Shown in pieces: positions 29,646 through 37,701 of a DNA stretch of 64,000 bases; within the stretch, counting starts at the first letter, position 1; each line of letters begins with the position of its first letter. The notes beneath the pieces are model-generated. The model saw only the letters and a list, made by a program, of their open reading frames with translations, was not told the DNA's origin and ran no database searches. The stretch comes from Alkalicella caledoniensis (GTDB taxonomy: Bacteria > Bacillota > Proteinivoracia > Proteinivoracales > Proteinivoracaceae). Made by a program: the position numbers and the translations under genes. The stretch is from the NCBI RefSeq assembly GCF_014467015.1, contig NZ_CP058559.1, positions 1,736,001-1,800,000 on the forward strand, read 5' to 3'.

Positions 29646-30564
29646 GAAGCAAATCCCTCCTTCTATCTTCTTGATCCAATTTTACTATCCTTGGCAAAAA
29701 GTTAACCTTATGCAACAAATCTTCATACTGTTTCACAGATAATTCTTTTTCACCAGACATTGCCACAAGAACAGCTTCCATGACATTAGTTCCAAAAGAT
29801 CTTCCGTTTAGTTCAGGGGTACTAGTGACTAAATAACCAGCATTCTTTGACTTAAGTACTTCTATATCTTTACTTGTAACTGTGTTGGTAATTATAATTT
29901 TATTACTCAAGTCTTCTGGCATAAATCTTTTAATATAATGATAGTCACCTGCTATTATATCAGCCCATTTGAATAGCTCCTTATGTTTTTTGATCTGTGT
30001 CTCCTGTTTATTGCCAGTTGGGTAGAACAATTTAAAAGGCAAATACTTTATAACAGGCATTACTATTTTTGCAATTTTATATAGAGTCTTAAGAGAACGT
30101 ATTTTAACAGGAATACCTAGGGTAAATACTAAATCTCCATATACCATATTGGCTTTAAACTTTTCAAATGTTTGGGCCATACCAAACCTATCCATAGCAC
30201 AGACCATTAAAACTTTTTTATCTGAAAAGTCCCATCCCTGATCATTAAGGTACTCCAAAGTTCTTCTCTCTAGAGTGTTCTTTAGACCAGAACCATCTAC
30301 TATCGGTGTTAATTTAGCGTTAGCAACAATTTTTTTAGCGTCATGGAGTGTATAGCGTTTTTCTCCTGCGAATAAATATAAGTCTATCCCTCCAAGACCA
30401 AAAGCATCTACTTTACCATCTAATTCTTTTATAGTATCAATCATGGAGCTTATACTTCCATCTGTACCGATTCTCTCTATCTCAAATTCTTCAGAACCCA
30501 TAACGGTATTTACTTTATGGTTTCTTTCACTGGACCCTAAGCTTATACTAACAACCCTTTTCAA
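29638..30564 (-). CDS. Conserved protein of the type often labelled 'quinate 5-dehydrogenase' (true function unknown)
   Basis: 308 aa. The N-terminal part has FGLGGIDLYLFAGEKRYTLHDAKKIV; the middle has KVLMVCAMDRFGMAQTF, which looks like a Rossmann-type strand-turn-helix. The C-terminus has LVTSTPELNGRSFGTNVMEAVLVA. No membrane segment is clear. Homologs in Clostridia are usually labelled quinate 5-dehydrogenase, but I see nothing diagnostic of quinate metabolism and no aro genes nearby. It is the middle gene of a tight trio: 11 bp after the HTH gene and overlapping the reductase gene by 8 bp. Confidence 0.6.
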   Translation of the reverse strand: MKRVVSISLGSSERNHKVNTVMGSEEFEIERIGTDGSISSMIDTIKELDGKVDAFGLGGIDLYLFAGEKRYTLHDAKKIVANAKLTPIVDGSGLKNTLERRTLEYLNDQGWDFSDKKVLMVCAMDRFGMAQTFEKFKANMVYGDLVFTLGIPVKIRSLKTLYKIAKIVMPVIKYLPFKLFYPTGNKQETQIKKHKELFKWADIIAGDYHYIKRFMPEDLSNKIIITNTVTSKDIEVLKSKNAGYLVTSTPELNGRSFGTNVMEAVLVAMSGEKELSVKQYEDLLHKVNFLPRIVKLDQEDRRRDLLHG

Positions 30565-30575
30565 TATACCGCCTC

Positions 30576-31097
30576 CTATTTTAGGTTTTTCATTATCTCC
30601 TCTAGTTTTTCTAGATCAACCACTACATCTTCTTTTATTGGAGATTCACCTATTTCTATACCAATTATTTCACCATCTAGTAGAGATTCTAAAAGATTTA
30701 TTCTCATATCTGAGCCAATAAGTATCACAGTATCATATGTCCTGATTTCTGCCACGATATCTATTAGGTTATTGAAGAGTTCCAACCCGTGTTTAACTGT
30801 TAAAAATTCATATCTTTGTTTTTCACTAAGAAGCAATGTGTAGTTTACACCGTAACTTTTTGATAGTTTTTCCACTTCCTCTATATTGGCAATGGGGAAA
30901 CCAATAAGAGCCACTTTCTTTCCTTTTCTGATTTCTCCTAAAGTTTCTATCCTAGAAATGAAGGTACGATCAATATTAAAACAATTTGCTACTTCAGCTT
31001 GGGAACTTCCTAAGGACCGCATAGTTAGTATTTTATCTATATGATGCATTATTTTATCTTTACTTACTGTTTTATCATTTATTTTATAAAATTCCAT
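30576..31097 (-). CDS. HTH regulator of the dehydrogenase trio
   Basis: 173 aa. The first 55 residues form a helix-turn-helix (LTMRSLGSSQAEVANCFNIDRTFISRIETLGEIRKG). The remainder (about 60-173) is a Rossmann-like domain (KVALIGFPIANIEEV; YDTVILIGSDMRINLLESLLDGEIIG) that may sense a ligand. It starts at ATG with GGAGG upstream. The promoter carries two 12-bp operator repeats directly in front of it, so autoregulation is likely. It is the first gene of the operon with the two genes downstream. Confidence 0.75.
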   Translation of the reverse strand: MEFYKINDKTVSKDKIMHHIDKILTMRSLGSSQAEVANCFNIDRTFISRIETLGEIRKGKKVALIGFPIANIEEVEKLSKSYGVNYTLLLSEKQRYEFLTVKHGLELFNNLIDIVAEIRTYDTVILIGSDMRINLLESLLDGEIIGIEIGESPIKEDVVVDLEKLEEIMKNLK

Positions 31098-31115
31098 TGA
31101 TTCCTACCTCCTTTA

Positions 31116-31168
31116 TTGTGCACAAAATTGTATACATTTATTATATTTAAAAATATTATTTTTAACAA
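31116..31168 (-). promoter_or_regulatory. Promoter and double operator of the HTH/dehydrogenase trio
   Basis: -35 TTGTTA (31168-31163), 17 nt, -10 TATAAT (31145-31140). Immediately downstream are two palindromes, TTGTATACAT (31128-31137) and TTGTGCACAA (31116-31125), whose centres are 12 bp apart. They cover the start site, an arrangement that fits repression by the HTH protein encoded next. Confidence 0.65.
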
Positions 31169-31184
31169 CTTAATATTACAAAAA

Positions 31185-31219
31185 ATATATAATAGTGGCC
31201 AGGAGCCACTATTATATAT
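31185..31219 (-). terminator. Terminator of the dus gene
   Basis: ATATATAATAGTGGC-CAGGA-GCCACTATTATATAT, a 15-bp perfect stem overlapping the end of the dus gene, with a U-rich tail (plus-strand AAAAA at 31181-31185). Confidence 0.8.
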
Positions 31220-32174
31220 TTTCGCTATATTGGGTTAGTGTCTTATTAATCTCTGCAACTGTTTCAAGGGTATTTATTAGATCCCTAATATTCGCTGCAT
31301 TTGGTAGCCCTTTTAAATACCAGGCAATATGTTTTCTCATTTGTCTAATTCCCTGATATTCGCCCTTGTACTCTACGTGAGCATATAAGTGGTCAATGGC
31401 TGCTTTTATTCTTTCTCTCCCCGTGGGAGGCTCAATGATTTCCTTGAATTTTAGTAGATTGTAGCTTCTACTAAATAGCCAGGGGTTTCCCATTGCTCCT
31501 CTCCCTATCATAACACCATCACATTTTGTATAGTCCAGCATCTCTTTCACATCTTCTGGTTCGAATAAATCTCCATTACCTATCACGGGAATTTTTATTG
31601 TACTTTTAATTAACTTAATGATATCCCAGTCTGCTTTCCCGCTATAAAATTGTTCTCTAGTTCTGCCATGAATGGCAATCCCTTGTACTCCAGTGGCTTC
31701 TGCCATCTGTGCAAATTCAGTTGCAACAATGTTTTCTTCATCCCATCCTTTTCTTATTTTTACTGTAACTGGAATAGATGAATTCCTTACTACTGCTCTC
31801 ATGATGGACTCAGCTTTCTTGAAGTCTTTCATTAAAGCTGCACCTTCCCAGTTCTTAACAATTTTCAATGCAGGACAACCCATGTTTATATCTATGAAGT
31901 CTGCACCCTTTTTCTGTGTAAATTCTACAACTTTTTCAAATTCTGATGGGTCATTTCCAAATAGCTGAACAGATATTGGATGCTGACTCATATCTATATC
32001 GATCATATCTTCTGTTCTGTCACTTCCATATATAAGCCCTTTTGTACTTATCATCTCTGTATAAAGAAGCCCGCAGTTATGGTCTTTGACAATTCCCCTA
32101 AAGGTTTTGTCAGTAACTCCAGCCATAGGAGCTAGTACCAATGGGTTTTGTTTTAAAATTTCTTTTAGGTTCAT
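31212..32174 (-). CDS. dusB: tRNA-dihydrouridine synthase (DusB family)
   Basis: 320 aa from ATG 32174 (GGAGGAAGGA upstream); an in-frame upstream start would fall in the preceding terminator. This flavoenzyme reduces uridines in tRNA D-loops. The FMN barrel begins with LAPMAGVTDKTFR (near residue 15). The catalytic cysteine is in DINMGCPALKIVKNWEGAALM, and there are IHGRTREQFYSGKADW and VIGNGDLF..GVMIGRGAMGNPWLF motifs. The C-terminal helical domain binds tRNA. It lies upstream of greA-lysS with the dehydrogenase trio in between. Confidence 0.96.
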   Translation of the reverse strand: MNLKEILKQNPLVLAPMAGVTDKTFRGIVKDHNCGLLYTEMISTKGLIYGSDRTEDMIDIDMSQHPISVQLFGNDPSEFEKVVEFTQKKGADFIDINMGCPALKIVKNWEGAALMKDFKKAESIMRAVVRNSSIPVTVKIRKGWDEENIVATEFAQMAEATGVQGIAIHGRTREQFYSGKADWDIIKLIKSTIKIPVIGNGDLFEPEDVKEMLDYTKCDGVMIGRGAMGNPWLFSRSYNLLKFKEIIEPPTGRERIKAAIDHLYAHVEYKGEYQGIRQMRKHIAWYLKGLPNAANIRDLINTLETVAEINKTLTQYSENI

Positions 32175-32198
32175 CTTTATCCTTCCTCCAAAAAAATA

Positions 32199-32221
32199 AG
32201 TCATAGTTTATCTATGACTTT
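32199..32221 (-). terminator. Terminator of the GGDEF/small-protein unit
   Basis: AAGTCATAG-TTTAT-CTATGACTT hairpin with A7 on its left side (U-run in the leftward RNA). Confidence 0.85.
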
Positions 32222-32235
32222 ATTATACCTAATTA

Positions 32236-32724
32236 TTAAGCTAATAAATTCAAATTTTGGCCCTTTAGTTTCTTTATTACCTCTTCTTTCAACATTTCCT
32301 TAGTAGAGTGATGGCCAAACTTATATTTCCTAATATATTCATGCTGTTTTTTAGTAACCTTGTTTTCTCCTAGCAAACTATCAAGACAAGGTATGTCAAA
32401 CCTATGTTGAAGTAGCTCTGCAACTAATTTTTTATTTCCACCTTGCCCTAGATAGACTTGAATAGCCATGGGTATTGCATCAAACCCATCTTTAGTTACT
32501 GACTCCACTGTTATGTCTTTGATAAAATTTCCATTTTCTGTGATTGCCGAGTTAGGAACACTGGTGTAATAAACTATTCTTTCAGTCGAAAAAGGCATGG
32601 TGCTTATGGTGAAGTCAGAGTCATCAGGCAACAAGCTTTTCTCTATTTTTTTCTCTCCTTTAAATACTGAGATATGAAATGTAATGAATAAAAAAGCTAT
32701 AAAGGCTAAGCTTGCTGTTATCAT
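32236..32724 (-). CDS. Uncharacterised protein with N-terminal membrane anchor
   Basis: 162 aa, not recognised. Residues 1-20 (MITASLAFIAFLFITFHISVF) look like one membrane segment with a short outside or inside tail. A soluble part follows, with GFDAIPMAIQVYLGQGGNKKLVAELL and a Lys-rich C-terminal helix. It begins 15 bp after the GGDEF gene and ends at its terminator, so the two form one transcript; a role with the c-di-GMP synthase is possible but only positional. Confidence 0.6.
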   Translation of the reverse strand: MITASLAFIAFLFITFHISVFKGEKKIEKSLLPDDSDFTISTMPFSTERIVYYTSVPNSAITENGNFIKDITVESVTKDGFDAIPMAIQVYLGQGGNKKLVAELLQHRFDIPCLDSLLGENKVTKKQHEYIRKYKFGHHSTKEMLKEEVIKKLKGQNLNLLA

Positions 32725-32739
32725 AACTCCCTGTCCTCC

Positions 32740-34308
32740 TTAACTTACAGTGTCTTTACCTAATACCTTAGAAATTTTCAACTTCCCATCAGCCATTTTA
32801 AATAAGTTTTCTTCATCCACTGAATCATCCGGATATAAAGCCAAACCTATACTCAGGGTTAGGGGACGCTTTACAATACCTTTAAATCCCAGTGAAACCC
32901 CTTTTATACTCTTTTGGATATTTAAAGCAATCTGTTTTGAAGATTCTCTGCATTGGTTAGGTAAGAGGACTGTGAACTCGTCTCCGCCATATCTACACAC
33001 TATACCCTTTGTTCCTATCACTTCTTTTAGGCTTTTGCCGACTTCTGTCAATACATTATCACCGCATGTGTGCCCATATTCTTCATTAAATAGCTTAAAA
33101 TCATCTATATCTATAACTAAAAGAGAAAATTTTTGATTTTTATTTATGTAAGTTCTTAATTGTTCCTTAAAGTATCTGTGATTATAAGTAGATGTAAGTC
33201 CATCAGTAATCGCCAATTGTGAAACCTGTTCATATAGCTTTATATTTTCTATTGCAAGGGCAGACTGATTTGCAAAGGTCACAAGTGAGTCAACATCTTC
33301 TTCTGTTATTATCTTTTCATTAAATCTATTATCTACCAAGATAACGCCTATTGATTGATTTTTAGAGATCAGAGGCACAACAGCATAGTTTTCAAAGGCT
33401 AGGCGTGAAAGCTCCTTCCCTAGGACTTCCTTGTTTGCATTTTTAATGTTTAAAGGGGTTTTCGTTTTAATACACTTAATTATAGGGTTTTTTTCATTTG
33501 CATACAAATCCAATTTCACCTTGCGAACATAGTCACTAAGGGTTTCATCTATGTCATCTTCCACTTCAATTACTTCTTTTAATGTTGCTTGATTTCTGAC
33601 AAGCTTACCCCAAATTTTATAGGCTTCTTTTCTGGAAGGTGGCCCTATTGCTGTTTTACCTTTAACTAGGTTACCTTCAACTAAAAATATCGCCGCCCGA
33701 TTGAATCCAAGGCCATAGCCTGCTGTAATAGCAGTGAGTACAATTTTATTAATTTTCTTTAGCTCTGTAGTTGTTTGCATGGAGTTGGTAATTTCCCTTA
33801 GCAATGATAGTTCATTGATTTTTGCATGAAGTTTTTCTAGCCACTTTTCGTTTTCAAAACTTATTTCGGCTTTCTTAATAGCAAAATAGCAAAATCCTAA
33901 AGTAGACAGGCCCAGTATAAATATATTCTCTATAAATAAACTTTTTTCAATTTGTGTGTTTAGAATAAAGGCATAAGATAAAGTACAAATAAAATAAGTA
34001 ATAATCCCACCTTTTGAGCCGTAAGCTAGGATGCCTAGTACTATGGGTATTAAGTAACACAAAAATGCAAGACTAGCCCCTAAGCCAATGTGGTATAAAG
34101 CCAAATTACTCAACATAAGAGCCCCGAAAACTATCGATGGTTTATATAAACTAGGCAAGTACCCTTTCAGGAAGTCACATATAAATGCTATCACCATTGC
34201 GTACAATATTAATTCTATATTGTCTAGTAAATACACCCTTTCAATATTTAGGAGCATAATAAAAAGTACTGATATAAAGAGAGTCAGAATAATTCCATCT
34301 TTTTTCAC
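32740..34308 (-). CDS. Membrane-bound diguanylate cyclase (TM-GAF-GGDEF)
   Basis: 522 aa. Five to six membrane helices occupy about residues 1-150. A GAF-like sensory domain (about 180-345) follows, and a GGDEF domain (about 355-520) has the intact active-site motif YGGDEF and TDGLTSTYNHRYF at its start. It should make cyclic di-GMP from GTP. The RxxD inhibitory site expected just before the GGDEF motif is not present (GTKG instead), so product inhibition through that site is unlikely. Its partner is the small membrane protein downstream. Confidence 0.92.
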   Translation of the reverse strand: MKKDGIILTLFISVLFIMLLNIERVYLLDNIELILYAMVIAFICDFLKGYLPSLYKPSIVFGALMLSNLALYHIGLGASLAFLCYLIPIVLGILAYGSKGGIITYFICTLSYAFILNTQIEKSLFIENIFILGLSTLGFCYFAIKKAEISFENEKWLEKLHAKINELSLLREITNSMQTTTELKKINKIVLTAITAGYGLGFNRAAIFLVEGNLVKGKTAIGPPSRKEAYKIWGKLVRNQATLKEVIEVEDDIDETLSDYVRKVKLDLYANEKNPIIKCIKTKTPLNIKNANKEVLGKELSRLAFENYAVVPLISKNQSIGVILVDNRFNEKIITEEDVDSLVTFANQSALAIENIKLYEQVSQLAITDGLTSTYNHRYFKEQLRTYINKNQKFSLLVIDIDDFKLFNEEYGHTCGDNVLTEVGKSLKEVIGTKGIVCRYGGDEFTVLLPNQCRESSKQIALNIQKSIKGVSLGFKGIVKRPLTLSIGLALYPDDSVDEENLFKMADGKLKISKVLGKDTVS

Positions 34309-34430
34309 TGTTAGTACCCCCGGGATAATTTAGTCTTCTTTTTTTAACTAATTCTACTTAACAACCCAATTTTCCTTCCTGGGCTAGAATTTTTTTCGTG
34401 TGCGAAGACTTTAGGAAAGCTAAGTAAATA

Positions 34431-34474
34431 AAAAACAGCTTCAACACAGTATTTTCTGTGTTGAAGCTGTTTTT
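34431..34474 (-). terminator. Terminator of the GntR-ABC / CoA-binding gene group
   Basis: AAAAACAGCTTCAACACAG-TATTTT-complement, a 19-bp perfect stem with U-runs possible in both directions. It directly follows the stop codon at 34476. Confidence 0.9.
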
Positions 34475-34475
34475 A

Positions 34476-34865
34476 TTAGATTAAATTTCTCAACTCTACT
34501 AATACACAACCATCTGATACAACATCATAACCCTTGGATTGGGCATATTGAACTAATTCATCATCAAAGCTCCCTGGTTGAAACCATAGAATAGTTTCCT
34601 TAGGAATATTTCCAGTGTCTATAATGGATTTCCCTACCTCTTTAGGTACTACAAAATCAATAACTTCTGGAGTTTGTGGTAGCTGTGTTATATCCGAATA
34701 GGATTTTAAACCTAAAATTGTTTCTTCCTTAGGGTTTATGGGATTAACCGTTTTACCTGCTTCATTCAAAGCTTTTGTTATTTTATAACCAAATTTTTGA
34801 GGATTATTACTTGCACCTAGTACAGCCCATACCCTTAATTTTATAACTTTTTCCTTTTCAGCCAT
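34476..34865 (-). CDS. CoA-binding domain protein (YneT/YccU family)
   Basis: 129 aa, a single CoA-binding Rossmann domain: WAVLGASNNPQKFGYKI at the start gives the nucleotide loop; VNPINPKEETILGLKSYSDI and DFVVPKEV follow; the last third has ILWFQPGSFDDELVQYA and DGCVLVELR. It is the size of stand-alone members. Proteins of this type are widespread and bind CoA, but their role is not established. It is 16 bp after the small membrane protein gene. Confidence 0.88.
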   Translation of the reverse strand: MAEKEKVIKLRVWAVLGASNNPQKFGYKITKALNEAGKTVNPINPKEETILGLKSYSDITQLPQTPEVIDFVVPKEVGKSIIDTGNIPKETILWFQPGSFDDELVQYAQSKGYDVVSDGCVLVELRNLI

Positions 34866-34881
34866 TCATATCACTCCTATC

Positions 34882-35091
34882 CTAGATTTTATATATTAGT
34901 ATCAGTAATACTAATACAGAGTTTATTAATAGTATAAGGGGGAAATCATTTTGAAATCTTACGGACTTCAGAGCTTGCTGTATTGTAGATCCTGTACAGG
35001 CCACCCCGTAACTTCTTTTAATTTTCATCTCAGAACTTAAGACTATTGTTAACACAACTATGAGTAATGTTAAGAATCTAATAATCAGCAT
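34882..35091 (-). CDS. Small hypothetical membrane protein
   Basis: 69 aa, with hydrophobic segments at residues 1-19 and 50-68 and a short charged middle (SSEMKIKRSYG..). AGGGGTGG lies 5 nt before the ATG, and it sits snugly in front of the CoA-binding gene, which supports it being real. No family recognised. Confidence 0.5.
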   Translation of the reverse strand: MLIIRFLTLLIVVLTIVLSSEMKIKRSYGVACTGSTIQQALKSVRFQNDFPLILLINSVLVLLILIYKI

Positions 35092-35193
35092 CTAAACCAC
35101 CCCTTAATTATTATATAAACATTATACTATATATTTATACAACTTGGTGGATTATTTTGATAATTATACTTTAATTGAAAAATTCTTTTTCCT

Positions 35194-35496
35194 TTATATC
35201 TTTACAGCAGTACCATAAACAATTATTTCAGCAATTCCTTGCCCTATTGACGAAGAGGAATATCTGATTCCTATAATAGCATTAGCTCCCATTTTCTCCG
35301 CTTCCTTTATCATATCTTCAACTGCCGTATCCCTTGCTTCACTTATCATTTTGGCATATTCCGTTACGTTACCCCCTACTAACCTTCTCAGGCCCGCAAC
35401 AATGTCTTTCCCTAGATGCACAGCCTTAACCCTTGAACCCTGTACCATTCCAAGTACTTCATAATCAGTTCTTAAATGAGATGTGGCTAATAACAT
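35194..35496 (-). CDS. YbjQ/UPF0145 family protein
   Basis: 100 aa, the full family length. It has EVLGMVQGSRVKAVHLGKDIVAGLRRLVGGNVTEY then AEKMGANAIIGIRYSSSSIGQGIAEIIVYGTAV, the typical pattern of this pentameric heavy-metal-binding-like family of uncertain function. It is 12 bp downstream of the ABC permease gene and probably belongs to the GntR-controlled operon. Confidence 0.9.
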   Translation of the reverse strand: MLLATSHLRTDYEVLGMVQGSRVKAVHLGKDIVAGLRRLVGGNVTEYAKMISEARDTAVEDMIKEAEKMGANAIIGIRYSSSSIGQGIAEIIVYGTAVKI

Positions 35497-35508
35497 AGTA
35501 AACCCTCC

Positions 35509-36279
35509 TTAGTATTCTTTTTTTATGAATTTTTTATAACTTAAAAAGCCAAAGATTATCGAAACAATAGCCAAAATAATAATACTTAAAATGGGTAGAT
35601 TCCCATTTATAACATAATCAATTCCTTTAGCATGATATGAAAGGCTAAGCTTTTGGGTTGATGAGAAAAAGCCAAATACTGAGTTAAGTATTAACAATCC
35701 TGCACTATATGCAAAGGCTTTAATAGAATCATCACATAAAATTGAAAAAAATAATGCTATAAAATAACTGGCTATCATGCCTACAAACACCGGAACAATA
35801 CCTAAAAAAACTATGCTTCCAAAGTATCCTTTATTAGCTAAGATTGAAGCTATGAGCATTGCTAAAGTAGAAATCAGTGTAAATATAAAAATAAAGCTAA
35901 CTGATACTATAATCTTCGTTGTCAGTATCTTAGTCTTACTGGTAGGCTTTGTTAACAAATATGCAATTGTACCTCTACTCACCTCTGATGCAATAGCAGT
36001 TGCACCAAGTAACAAGGATATGATAGTACCGATTTGCGTAAGGTTCTTACCATTCCACTGTGCCCAAACATAAATATCATAATCTGAAAGATATAGGTTT
36101 ATCTCCTTAGCTATACCAGTTCCTATAGCCAAAGGAAGTTCTTCTAGATGGGGTAATATATCATGCATATAATCAAATGTTATGGGTATGGTCACCCCTA
36201 ATATAATTAATATAATCGTTCCTATAATTAGTTTCCACTTATGTTCTGCAATCTCTTTTAATACTAAGTTTTTATACAT
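35509..36279 (-). CDS. ABC-2 type exporter permease
   Basis: 256 aa. Six membrane helices with an N-terminal first helix (KWKLIIGTIILIILGVTIPI) and a cytoplasmic/extracellular loop before the second, followed by EVSRGTIAYLLTKPTSKTKILTTKI, a segment typical of ABC-2 permeases such as those for antibiotic or lantibiotic self-protection. It overlaps the ATPase gene by 8 bp. Substrate unknown. Confidence 0.88.
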   Translation of the reverse strand: MYKNLVLKEIAEHKWKLIIGTIILIILGVTIPITFDYMHDILPHLEELPLAIGTGIAKEINLYLSDYDIYVWAQWNGKNLTQIGTIISLLLGATAIASEVSRGTIAYLLTKPTSKTKILTTKIIVSVSFIFIFTLISTLAMLIASILANKGYFGSIVFLGIVPVFVGMIASYFIALFFSILCDDSIKAFAYSAGLLILNSVFGFFSSTQKLSLSYHAKGIDYVINGNLPILSIIILAIVSIIFGFLSYKKFIKKEY

Positions 36280-37177
36280 CCTTTTTCACCTCTTTTTTTG
36301 CATATTCCATAAATATGTCTTCGAGGTTACGCTCTAGTATCTCCACAGTAAAGTGTGGTATTTCAGTAATGGCTCTATAAACCTCATCAAAATTTTCTGC
36401 GACCTTTATAATATAGCCTTTGCCCTGTCTAGATATTTCCCTAACACCTTTGAATAACAGTTTCTCTTCGTTTATTTCCCTTTGAAAAACTACTCGTATT
36501 ACTTTTTCATTTAACTTAATGTCATCCATTTGCCTTTGTAAGGCAATTTTACCGGATTTTATAATTGCTACTGTATCTGCTATTCTCTCCACTTCACTAA
36601 GTATATGGGACGAGAAAAATACTGTGTTACCCCAGTTTGCTATCTCGCCAATTATAGCTTGTAGAAAGTCTTGTCGCCATATGGGGTCAAGCCCACTGGT
36701 AGGCTCATCAAGTATTAGTAGGTCTGGTTTATATGAAAGTGCTGCTATCAAACTCAATTGATTTTTCATTCCCTTAGACAGATTTTTAACTCTATCTTTC
36801 TTTCTAAGGGAAAACATCTCTAAGTACCTTTCTTCTAGACTTTTATCCCATTGGGGATAGAAACCTTGGGTAAATTTTAATATCTCTTCAACAGTCATGT
36901 TAGGATACAACGTTGATGACTCAGATACATAACCTATTTTTTGTAGTAGTTTTTGTCTATTTGTGGGTATCTTTTGGTTAAATATAAGTGCTTCCCCTTT
37001 GGTAGGCTCCATTAATCCTAAAAGGATTTTTATAGTTGTAGTTTTACCTGCCCCATTTGGACCTATAAGTCCAAAAATCTCACCTTTATTTACAGATAGA
37101 TTTAAACCGTCTATTGCTCTTCGTCCATTAGGAAACTCTTTTATCAGATCTTTAATTTCAATGATTTTATGAGTCAT
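36272..37177 (-). CDS. ABC transporter ATP-binding protein (YtrB/CcmA type)
   Basis: 301 aa. Walker A GPNGAGKTT near residues 38-46; the signature is LSKGM rather than LSGGQ, which is common in this exporter subfamily; Walker B LLILDEPTSGLDP; a C-terminal extension of about 80 residues follows the ATPase domain. It works with the permease just downstream. It overlaps the GntR regulator by 11 bp, giving a regulator-ATPase-permease operon of the YtrABC kind. Confidence 0.95.
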   Translation of the reverse strand: MTHKIIEIKDLIKEFPNGRRAIDGLNLSVNKGEIFGLIGPNGAGKTTTIKILLGLMEPTKGEALIFNQKIPTNRQKLLQKIGYVSESSTLYPNMTVEEILKFTQGFYPQWDKSLEERYLEMFSLRKKDRVKNLSKGMKNQLSLIAALSYKPDLLILDEPTSGLDPIWRQDFLQAIIGEIANWGNTVFFSSHILSEVERIADTVAIIKSGKIALQRQMDDIKLNEKVIRVVFQREINEEKLLFKGVREISRQGKGYIIKVAENFDEVYRAITEIPHFTVEILERNLEDIFMEYAKKEVKKDV

Positions 37178-37556
37178 GATTATCCCCCTCTATCTTAAGA
37201 CATTGGTTTATGATTTCAAGTAGAGTGTTGTTATCAATTTGTAAATGATATGCCTCAACTATCAATTCTTTAACCTTAGGCAATATTTTTTCTTTTTTAT
37301 CTTTGTCGTTTAGTTCTGATCCTTCTGAAATGAAAGTTCCCATACCCTTTCTTATTTCAATAATCCCTTCTATCTCCAATGTTGAATATGCTTTAGAGAC
37401 AGTATTGGGGTTTATTGCAAGAGTTATAGCTAGATCTCTTACGGACGGGAGTTTTTCTCCAGGGTTTAATAATCCTCCCGCTACACTTCCTTTTACTTGA
37501 TTTACAATTTGTAGGTATATTGGAAGACCAGAGTTTGTACTTATAAAAAAATCCAT
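37167..37556 (-). CDS. GntR-family regulator (YtrA subfamily)
   Basis: 129 aa from ATG 37556, with GGGAGG upstream; an upstream in-frame start would extend through the operator and is rejected. The winged helix-turn-helix spans about residues 7-75 (PIYLQIVNQVKGSVAGGLLNPGEKLPSVRDLAITLAINPNTVSKAYSTLE), then a short C-terminal dimerisation tail as in YtrA. It is probably an autorepressor released by an antibiotic or envelope stress signal; the palindrome at 37570-37593 is the likely operator. Confidence 0.93.
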   Translation of the reverse strand: MDFFISTNSGLPIYLQIVNQVKGSVAGGLLNPGEKLPSVRDLAITLAINPNTVSKAYSTLEIEGIIEIRKGMGTFISEGSELNDKDKKEKILPKVKELIVEAYHLQIDNNTLLEIINQCLKIEGDNHDS

Positions 37557-37569
37557 AAAATTACCTCCC

Positions 37570-37633
37570 AGTGTACCAATGTTATAATACACTAATTTGC
37601 TTTTATAATAATACTTTTTTAGCATTGTGTCAA
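37570..37633 (-). promoter_or_regulatory. Promoter and operator of the GntR-ABC operon
   Basis: -35 TTGACA (37633-37628), 17 nt, -10 TATTAT (37610-37605). Downstream, AGTGTA-12 nt-TACACT (37570-37593) is an inverted repeat covering the start site and reaching the Shine-Dalgarno, as expected for a YtrA-type operator. Confidence 0.7.
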
Positions 37634-37701
37634 ACTTTTATATATTTCTTTATGTTACTTAAAAACCCTTATGAAAGCACATTCTACATTGACACAATAA
37701 A

